From Emydura subglobosa (taxonomy: Eukaryota; Chordata; Testudines; Chelidae): a stretch of 64,000 nt of DNA. Position 1 is the first letter of the stretch, and each line of letters starts with the position of its first letter. The position numbers and the translations under genes are program-made. The stretch is taken from the NCBI GenBank assembly GCA_007922225.1, contig ML679966.1:51857583-51921582 (forward strand), read 5' to 3'. This document shows positions 57,054 through 64,000 of the stretch, in pieces. The notes under the pieces were generated by a model that made no database searches, was not told where the DNA came from, and worked only from the letters and a program-made list of their open reading frames with translations.

Positions 57054-60002
57054 TACACTTTCAACCATATATTTAAGCATATGAGTGAGTAGACTTATTG
57101 ACTTCAGTACATAAAGTTAAGCATGTGGGTATTTACAGGATTGAAACAGCATAGGTAACTAATTTTTTATTGTTTCTCAATAAGCATAACATGAATATTA
57201 GTGTTCTAATCACTTCCTTTTTAACTTAAAGTTTTTATTCAGATTGAAATCAAAGCCTAAGGTTTCCAGCTTAAAAAACAAACAAAAACTTTCAAATATA
57301 TATATTATGAAAACATCTCAAAATTCCAACAAGGTTAAAAAAATACCAGTTTCTCTTTCTTTCAAAAATAAACAAACTTTCATGTGGCTCTGCGTACAAC
57401 ATAAACAATACCTATGCATGAGTGAAACAAAACATTTGTTCCATACAGAAAAAAAAAGTGAATTTTCACTATATATAAAAACCAATACAATTTTTGTACA
57501 AGCTAGTCACACACAATAAGTGAACCATAACTACCAACAGCTAACTTTGCTCTTTTGCCTACTACCGCACATCTGATACCAGATGCTGTATTAATCAGTG
57601 CATGTGGTTTCATCAATGAAGATAAGTACCTGCATCTATATTTGATGTTGATAGGTAAGCTGTATTAGTTGTACGTGTGAAAAACTTATATAGAACTGTC
57701 AAGTTATATACTATTATGGTCAAGGAAAAATGAGAGAAATAATGCACACCAAATGAAAAAACCCAGTTAGCCAACTTTTTGGAATAAGAGGTAATGTACA
57801 GTAAACTGAGCTGTAGAAGAAATGATAATTATGCTCCAAGAAACACTTTGTTGAAAAATATCGGAAGGTCTATACGAACTTAACACTTCTAAATTTAACA
57901 GATACTCATGATGGTAGTTCAAGATAATTTTTAAAAGGATAATGTCAAGGATGCTGGATCCAATATTTAGCTTACTCTAAATATAACATTATTAAAAACT
58001 TTATTGGGCCTGAAAAATCTATCATCTCTTCTAAACCGAAAGCTGCAATGATTACAGGTTTACTATATTAGATAAGGCCACTGTTCCAGCCTGTTTTCTT
58101 GCTTTCCTTACTGGCCAAAACAACCTGATTCTAGAGAGGAAGATAAAAAATGCACAATTCGGCTAGTCAACTGTGCAATAATGTACATGAGAGAACAAAT
58201 CTTTCCTGACCTCTGCAGTGATCAGCTTATACCCTGAAGTAGGAGTTTTACTTTACCCTTTCCATTACCTTGGCTTGCATAGCTGTGAACATTATTAATA
58301 CTACAAAATTAGCCATAATGTTTGACTATGACTACTGGTACTGATGCCAACTACACTGTTGTTTGGCTTATCGCTAAACAAACACAATGACGAGATTTGT
58401 TTGAGATATATTAATCAGAACAAGCAAAAATCACAGCACTTCACTCAACCCTGCCCACTCCCCCTAAGAGAAAAATTATATTTGAATAAACTTGTACTTT
58501 CACAAAATTGGAGAAATAAGACAAAGAGAAATGACTGACACTGCATATACCCACCAGCAATGAAAGATGGTGCTACTGGGATAATTTCAGGCTAGCCAGC
58601 AGCCTGGCTCTTGTTTAAACCTAGAATAAACCTACTAAGGTCTGGTTCTGGATAGTGATGAGCATTTTACCATCTCCATTAACTTCACTGGAATTATGGG
58701 TGCTAAGTGCTTCATAGGTTTGGGTCTTTATTAAGTATCTAATTTAATGGACACAAACCTCTTGTTCACACTCTTGGTGTTTTTAGCCTGTGGGCCAACA
58801 GACTCATACAGATGAATAATTTGTACATAAAGCCCTGATCCAGCAAAATGCATAAGCATATGCTTAACATTAAAGCATGAGAGTTGTCCCATTTAAGTCA
58901 AGGGGAAGTGACAACAGCCTGAAATGCCTATAAGTAATGCCTACAGTGATACATCATATCTAGCGGCTTACAAAATTAATTTTGACAAGCTTAAATTCTA
59001 TTAAAATTGAGGGGTGGGAGAACCCACTGGTGCTTTGGGTTTGGCAAAAGCTGTAATTTCTGTAACTTTTTTTAAAACATTTTTGTTCTGAATTTTACAA
59101 AACATTTCATACCTTTAATTTAAACCCTTGTTTTCTGAGGAAAAATTAAATTAAAAACCAAACAAAAAATCATCTTTTCATTTAAAAAGATTGGAATAAC
59201 TTGAAGGCAGGAAATGGTTTGTGAAACTCTTAAGGTTAAGCAAAACATAACAAATATTATATAATTCTAAACATTTAACTGAATTAATTAGAAGCTTGTT
59301 CTGTGCAAATAATAGAGCTTCATGCTTGAAATAAATTCTTCCTTAAGGTTCATGTATGGGTTTATCAGGGAATAAAATAAGATTACAAAAATGTACAGGA
59401 TTCTTATTTTGCCAGAAACAATGTAAACTCAAAAACTCAAAAAAATTCAATTTTTCCTCATAATCAAGAACCTGTCTAAATGAAGACTCCCTAGGAATAA
59501 ATTGTGATTACGTGATCCTTTTGTAGAGGAGAATATTGAATGTATAAATTCAGAAAAAGAAGAACAATTATATTTTAAAATTGATGCTATACATAATTAT
59601 TGCGTTTCAGAGCTCTTTTCAATTCATGAGTGACATTAGAATAGAAATTTCAGAAAGCAGATAGGTCTCTCTCTAGTGAGATGCTATGGTTTGCTGAATA
59701 GAGAAGGCAATGGAACACATTTGTACAACTTGCTTGCTATTTATTTGAATTAAACAACTTAGAACGGACTGCTGCACATGAAAATTATTTGTCATGTCTG
59801 AGGACAGTAGCACATAAGCCACCTAAGAAAGCACTGATCTCCCCTAGCTTTTCAGAATTTGAATGTAAAGCATAGTAATTTGTTCTTAGTACTGTTTGCA
59901 AAGAGCTTTTGCATGACATTTATTTATTAATACTTCTTCAGTTAATGTTTATCTGTTTATTTGCTTAAATATGTTTATGTTTAGAATGAAATCATTTGAT
60001 AC
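57054..60002. other. No gene; AT-rich with palindromic repeats
   Basis: Palindromic repeats: 57047-57150 (TTTAAGCATATGAGTGAGTA ... AAGTTAAGCATGTGGGTA), 58625-58735 (GGTCTGGTTCTGGATAGTGA ... central TTAACTTCACTGGAATTA) and 58808-58925 (AAGCCCTGATCCAGCAAAAT, ATAAGCATATGCTTAAC). The Lys-rich frame 57244-57519 is a chance product of A-rich DNA. Confidence 0.5.
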
Positions 60003-60354
60003 GGAATTTCTCAACCAGTGGTACGCATACCACCGGTGGTACGCCGAAGAAGGCTGGGTGGTACGCGAGCCGTACCATGCCGCCAAATCCACCGCCGGAA
60101 GTGCCTTCCCACCCACCCTCGCAAAACCCTGCTGCCGAAAAGGGGCAAACAGCGGAAGGGTTTTGGTGGAGGGCATTGTTCCCCCCATGTAACCTTCCGC
60201 CACTGAAAGCCCCCCCCCGCCGTGAAACCCCGCCGCCGCCGTAAGTCCTCCCCCGCCGCCGCCGCGAAACCCCGCCGCTGCCAAAAGTCCCCCCCCTTTT
60301 TTTCCCCAAGTGGTACTCGGGAAAAAAAGGTTGAGAACCGCTGTTCTAAACTAT
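60003..60354. mobile_element. GC-rich hAT-like MITE
   Basis: The right end GGTTGAGAACCGCTG (reverse complement CAGCGGTTCTCAACC) is the well-known terminus of a hAT-type family (Zaphod/Charlie-like). The left end reads GGAATTTCTCAACC, a degraded match. Subterminal GTGGTACGC / AGTGGTACTCGG pairs support the TIR. The interior is very rich in CCGCC and CCCCCCC and in CpG, quite unlike the surrounding AT-rich DNA. The long Pro-, Arg- and Gly-rich frames in all phases come from this composition. Confidence 0.75.
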
Positions 60355-60508
60355 TCTTCAGAGTGGATCCCAACATTCTGATAGCCCTTTATGTTTTTGT
60401 TGGTTTGCAAAAATCACAGAAAATATGGTGATGCTGGGCTACAATTATTATGGCTATGTCTACACCACAGGGCCTATGCCAGTATAGCCTCCAATGTATA
60501 TGCAAAAA

Positions 60509-60832
60509 CAACGAGAGTTCTGTAGCACTTTAAAGACTAACAAATTTAATTTCAGCACGCATCAGCTTTCGTGGGCTTCAGCTCACTACCACAGATGCAG
60601 TTGGTAGAAATAATACAGCAAATATTGGCAATATATAAAGGAGGCAACATATACATATCAAAAGGCATAGACAACAATGGGGTAGGTGGATGAAAGCTGG
60701 GTACTTGAGGCCTAATGACAATCATTGAGTAGGAGGTGGGAATGGGTGATCAGAGCAAATTACTTCTTGTAATGAGATAGCCATTCCAAATCCCTGTTTA
60801 AACCCAGTTTGAATGTGTCAAGTTTGCAGATA
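60509..60832 (-). repeat. PLE inverted 5' arm
   Basis: This is the reverse complement of the element's own 3' region (63320-63630): it reads backwards through the last codons (CAAACTGGGTTTAAACAGGG after complementing), the 3' UTR, the hammerhead-like motif and the GTTAGTCTTTAAAGTGCTAC block, ending at AGAACTCTCGTT. That outer end coincides with the 3' end of the short copy at 39255. Such inverted terminal copies are a known structural variant of PLEs. Confidence 0.88.
60561..60600 (-). ncRNA. Hammerhead-like motif, core mutated
   Basis: On the - strand: CTGTGGT (60594-60588) in place of CTGANGA, stem GTGAGC / GCCCAC, GAAA (60570-60567), then GCTGATGC. The stem II and GAAA positions are preserved but the first core box is mutated, so this copy should be inactive. 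Confidence 0.35.
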
Positions 60833-60976
60833 AATATAAATAAAGTTTGCAGATACTTGCAGATACAGACAGACATCATCTTCCTATCCAGGTGCAAACA
60901 AATGGACATCATACCAAATGGACTGAAAGTGAAAAATCCCTTACGATCAACATATTAAACAGTCTATGGTGACAAA

Positions 60977-63386
60977 TTGTGTCTCACACTCTCTAAGAAA
61001 CTAAGGAACTACCTGATCAGCATTCTGTACAGCAAACAGGAAAAGATCAAGAAAGAACTCTCAATGCTGGATAATCTCATGAAAAGTCAAACTTCCACAG
61101 GTATTTCCACATGGTTGACCTTTACCAAAACAAGACAGACCATTTACAACACACGCTTTGCTTCTCTACAGAGGAAAAAGGACTCTAAACTATCTAAACT
61201 CCTACATGACACAAGAGACCACAACTCTGCTACCCTTGACTCATCCAACAGTATTGTAAATCTGTCCAGTTATACACTCAACCCAGCAGAAGAATCTGTC
61301 TTATCTCGAGGACTATCTTTCTGCCCCACCACCCGCACACACAATACAATTCTGCAGTGACCTGGAATCCTACTATTGCCGTCTCTGACTCAAGGACCCA
61401 CCACACCAATGAACAACACACTAACCCACAGATCCCTTCCTACCAACGTTATAAGAAAAGGAATTCTGCATGGACTCCTCCTGATGCTCGAAACAACAGA
61501 TTAGACTTTTACATAGTGTTTCCGCCAACATTCACAAGCTGAGATTGTCGACAAACACCACTTGCCCCATAATCTCAGCAATGCTGAAAGCAACGCCATC
61601 CACAGCCTCAATAACAACTCTGACATCGTAATCAAAGAGACAGACAAAGGGGGTGCCATTGTCATCATGAATAGATTGGATTACGAACAGGAGGCTGCCA
61701 AACACCTCTCAAACACCACATTCTACAAGCCACTACTATCCGATCCCACTGAGGAATACCAAAAGAAACTAAAACATCTACTTAATAAACTCCCTAAAGA
61801 AACACAGGAACAAATCTACACAGACACACCCCCCGAGTCCCGACCAGGGTTATTCTATCTACTACCCAAGGTCACAAACCTGGGAATCCTGGACACCCTA
61901 TCATCTGAGGCATTGGCACTCTCACAGCAGGACTGTCAGGATATATGGACTCTCTCCCTCACGCCCTATGCCACCAGCACTCCTAGCTATCTTCATGATA
62001 CCACTGACTTCCTGAGAAAAGTACAATCTATCGGTGATCTCCCAAAAAATATCATCCTAGCCACTATGGATATAGAAGCTCTCTACACCAACATTCCACA
62101 CAAAGATGGACTTCAAGCCATCAAGAACATTTTCCTTTACGATGATGATATATTACATCTGTGAGCTAAACTTTGTGACTTTGTCCTGATCCACAACTAC
62201 TTCAGATTTGGAGCCAATCTATACTTCCACATGGCCCCACAGTATGCCAACATTTTTATGGCTGACCTAGAACAACGCTTCCTCAAAACTCGTCCCAAAC
62301 ACCTCTTCTTTACCTACGGTACATTGATGACATTTTCATCATCAGGACCCATGGGAAAGAGTCCCTCAAAGAATTTCACTGGGATTTCAATAATTTCCAT
62401 CCCACTATCAACCTCAGCCTGGACCAGTCCACACAAGAAATCCACTTCCTGGACACTACAATAAAAATAAAAAATGGTCACATTAATACCACCCTATACC
62501 AAAAACTGACTGCAATACGTATCTTCATGCCTCCAACTTTCACCCTGGACACATTACATGATCCATTGTCTAAAGCCAAGCCTTAAGATACAACCAGATT
62601 TGCTCCGATCGCTCAGAGAGAGACAAACACCTACAGGATCTCTATGAAACATTCTTAAAACTATAATACCCACCTGGAGAAGTGAAGAAACAAATTGACA
62701 GAGCCAGACGGGTACCCAGAAGTCACCTACTACTGGACAGACTCAACAAAGAAAACAACAGAACACCACTGGTCATCACCTACAGTCCCCAGTTAAAATC
62801 TCTCCAACACATCATTAAAGATCTACAACCTATCCTAGCAGATGATCCGTCTCTCACTCAGGCAGTGGGTGACAGACTCATCCTGGCTTACAGACAGCCC
62901 CCCAACCTGAAGCAAATACTCACCAGCAACCATATACCTTACAAGAAGCCCAATCCAGGAACCTATCCCTGCAACAAACCCCGTTGCCAGCTCTGCCCAC
63001 ACATCGACTCTAGTGACAGCATCACTGGTCCTAACCACATCAAACACACCATAAGGGGCTCATTCACCTGCACATCCACTAATGTTATATATGCCATCAT
63101 GTGCCAGCAATGCCCCTCTATCATGTACATTGGCCAAACTGGATTATCACTTCGCAAAAGGATAAATGGACACAAATCAGACATAAAAAATAATAACATC
63201 CATAAACCAGTCGGAGAACACTTCAATCTCCCAGGACACTCTGTCTCTGACCTCAAAGTTGCCATACTTCTACAAAAAAACTTCAAAAACAGACTCCAAA
63301 GAGAAACTGCTGAGTTACCTGCAAAGGACACATTCAAACTGGGTTTAAACAGGGATTTGGAATGGCTCTCTCATTACAAGAAGTAA
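60977..63386 (+). pseudogene. PLE ORF: reverse transcriptase and GIY-YIG endonuclease, broken
   Basis: The N-terminal region (60977-61360) ends with NLSSYTLNPAEESVLSRGLS, typical of PLEs. The RT follows in frame 61562-62164 with ETDKGGAIVIMN and ILATMDIEALYTNIPHKDGL (motif A); a TGA at 62162 interrupts it, and the same frame resumes with MAPQYANIFMADLEQRF (motif B region). The catalytic RYIDDIFII lies in a different frame (62317-62343) after an indel. The third frame (62682-63386) has the linker motif PCNKPRCQLC and the GIY-YIG domain: VIY at residues 135-137, YIG at 149-151, GEHF with Glu179. At least one stop and two or more frameshifts inactivate it. Confidence 0.9.
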
Positions 63387-63630
63387 TTTGCTCTGATCAC
63401 CCATTCTCACCTCCTACTCAATGGTTGTCATTAGGCCTCAAGTACCCAGCTTTCATCCACCTACTCCATTGTTGTCTATGCTTTTTGATATGTATATGTT
63501 GCCTCCTATATATGCTGCCAATATTTGCTGTATTATTTCTACCAGCTGCATCTGAGGAAGTGAGCTGAAGCCCATGAAAGCTTATGCCTGCTGAAATTAA
63601 ATTTGTTAGTTTTTAAAGTGCTGTTTTTGC
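63320..63630 (+). repeat. PLE 3' arm, partner of the inverted 5' arm
   Basis: It covers the last codons and the 3' UTR, through the hammerhead-like motif to GTTAGTTTTTAAAGTGCTG. It continues beyond the region shared with the 5' arm into TGTATACAGACTAACACGGC and TACCCCTCT, a tail absent from both the 5' arm and the shorter copy at 39255. Confidence 0.85.
63545..63592 (+). ncRNA. Hammerhead-ribozyme-like motif (degenerate)
   Basis: CTGAGGA (63552-63558) fits CUGANGA. AGTGAGC-TGAA-GCCCAT forms stem II with one mismatch. GAAA lies at 63576-63579, and GC-TTAT-GC gives a two-base-pair stem III. Stem I partners are weak and the residue after stem III is C instead of the expected U. PLE hammerheads are known to have minimal stem III and may act as dimers; activity of this copy is uncertain. 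Confidence 0.4.
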
Positions 63631-64000
63631 TGTATACAGACTAACACGGCTACCCCTCTGGAATGTATATGCAGTATAGCATATGACAGAAAGAGTTCTG
63701 TTGGTACATGAACACCACTTTCCTGAATGACATTAGCTTCATTGACAAAAGAGCACTTCTCTCAGCATAGCTGTCTCCACACTGGGGGGTTTTGTTTGTT
63801 ATGTCTCTGTGCGTGATTTTTTCCCCCCATACCCTGACTGACAAAGCTATGCCAGTATAAATTTATAAGTGTTGACCAAGCCTATAAGATACTGGTGAGA
63901 AGTAAACTGGAGAGAGGTTATATCTGCTCACAGTGGATGACCAAATTATTTTTTTTTAATTTTGAGAAAGAGTGGTAAACCGACATCTACTCTCTGATGT

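Larger units (their letters stand above)
60493..63672 (+). mobile_element. Penelope-like element, near full length, with 11-bp target duplication
   Basis: The element (60504-63661) is bounded by the direct repeat AATGTATATGC at 60493-60503 and 63662-63672. It consists of an inverted 5' arm, an ORF with PLE reverse transcriptase, linker and GIY-YIG domain, and a 3' arm ending ACTAACACGGCTACCCCTCT. PLEs insert by target-primed reverse transcription and often carry partial end copies in inverted or direct orientation. The shorter copy at 38472 belongs to the same family. Coding frames are broken, so it is inactive. Confidence 0.92.
60449..63884. mobile_element. MITE split by the PLE insertion
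   Basis: The left part (60449-60503) starts GGCTATGTCTACACCACAGG and contains CCTATGCCAGTATAGCC. The right part (63662-63884) contains AATGTATATGCAGTATAGCA and ends AAGTGTTGACCAAGCC, whose reverse complement GGCTTGGTCAACACTT pairs with the left end. Removing 60504-63672 (the PLE plus one copy of the duplicated 11-mer) restores a single element of roughly 270 bases. It shares the GGC(T)ATGTCTACAC end with the other MITEs here. Confidence 0.75.

Noticed and set aside
57244..57519. 91-codon Lys/Ser-rich frame
   Set aside because: A-rich DNA yields Lys codons; no motif, no splice signals and no neighbouring exon.
59949..60376. Long Gly/Arg/Pro-rich frames on both strands
   Set aside because: Created by the GC-rich interior of a MITE; all phases are open because of composition.

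Overview
The window looks like intergenic or intronic DNA from a sauropsid reptile, most likely a turtle. It is AT-rich and carries a mix of repeats that, from what I know of these families, is typical of turtles: CR1 with the usual 3' tail, L3- and L2-like LINEs, a jockey-type LINE, a DIRS-type tyrosine-recombinase retrotransposon, Penelope-like elements (PLEs) with GIY-YIG domains, a 5S-rRNA-derived SINE, MIR-like SINEs and many short inverted-repeat DNA transposons. I found no intact host gene, no tRNA or functional rRNA gene, and nothing prokaryotic. Every recognisable coding segment belongs to a mobile element, and all carry stops, frameshifts or deletions.

Layout. 2.4-3.9 kb: CR1 on the + strand. 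4.5-5.0 kb: short inverted-repeat DNA transposon. 6.15-8.3 kb: a different LINE on the - strand. 8.7-12.3 kb: jockey-like LINE split by a ~2.0 kb insert. 13.8-14.3 kb: L2-like remnant. 14.4-15.7 kb: two short DNA transposons. 17.5-17.9 kb: CR1/L3 remnant. 19.9-20.2 kb: DNA transposon whose relative lies at 36.6 kb. 22.4 kb: short MITE. 23.3-28.7 kb: DIRS-type element on the - strand with inverted terminal repeats and an internal complementary region. 29.6-30.3 kb: 5S SINE. 38.5-39.3 kb: truncated PLE with an 11-bp target duplication. 40.4-42.0 kb: LTR-like repeats. 44.9-47.2 kb: transposon-derived Myb/SANT gene remnant with a probable intron. 49.8-51.0 kb: LTR-like and GTCAG-rich repeats. 52.5-53.2 kb: non-autonomous relative of the 44.9 kb element. 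56.8-57.1 kb: antisense L3. 60.0-60.35 kb: GC-rich hAT-like MITE. 60.5-63.7 kb: near full-length PLE nested in a MITE. The rest is AT-rich DNA with short palindromic repeats. A 10-N assembly gap lies at 55041-55050.

How the parts relate. The elements do not form a pathway; they record successive insertions. Two nestings can be read almost to the base: the PLE inside a MITE (duplicated 11-mer), and a ~2 kb insert that separates adjacent codons of the LINE reverse transcriptase. The DIRS element still shows the structures of its replication cycle but has lost key catalytic residues and an internal segment. The PLE copies keep degenerate hammerhead-ribozyme-like motifs. No candidate for a wholly new system emerged; the most informative loci are the PLE, the DIRS element and the Myb/SANT transposon gene.
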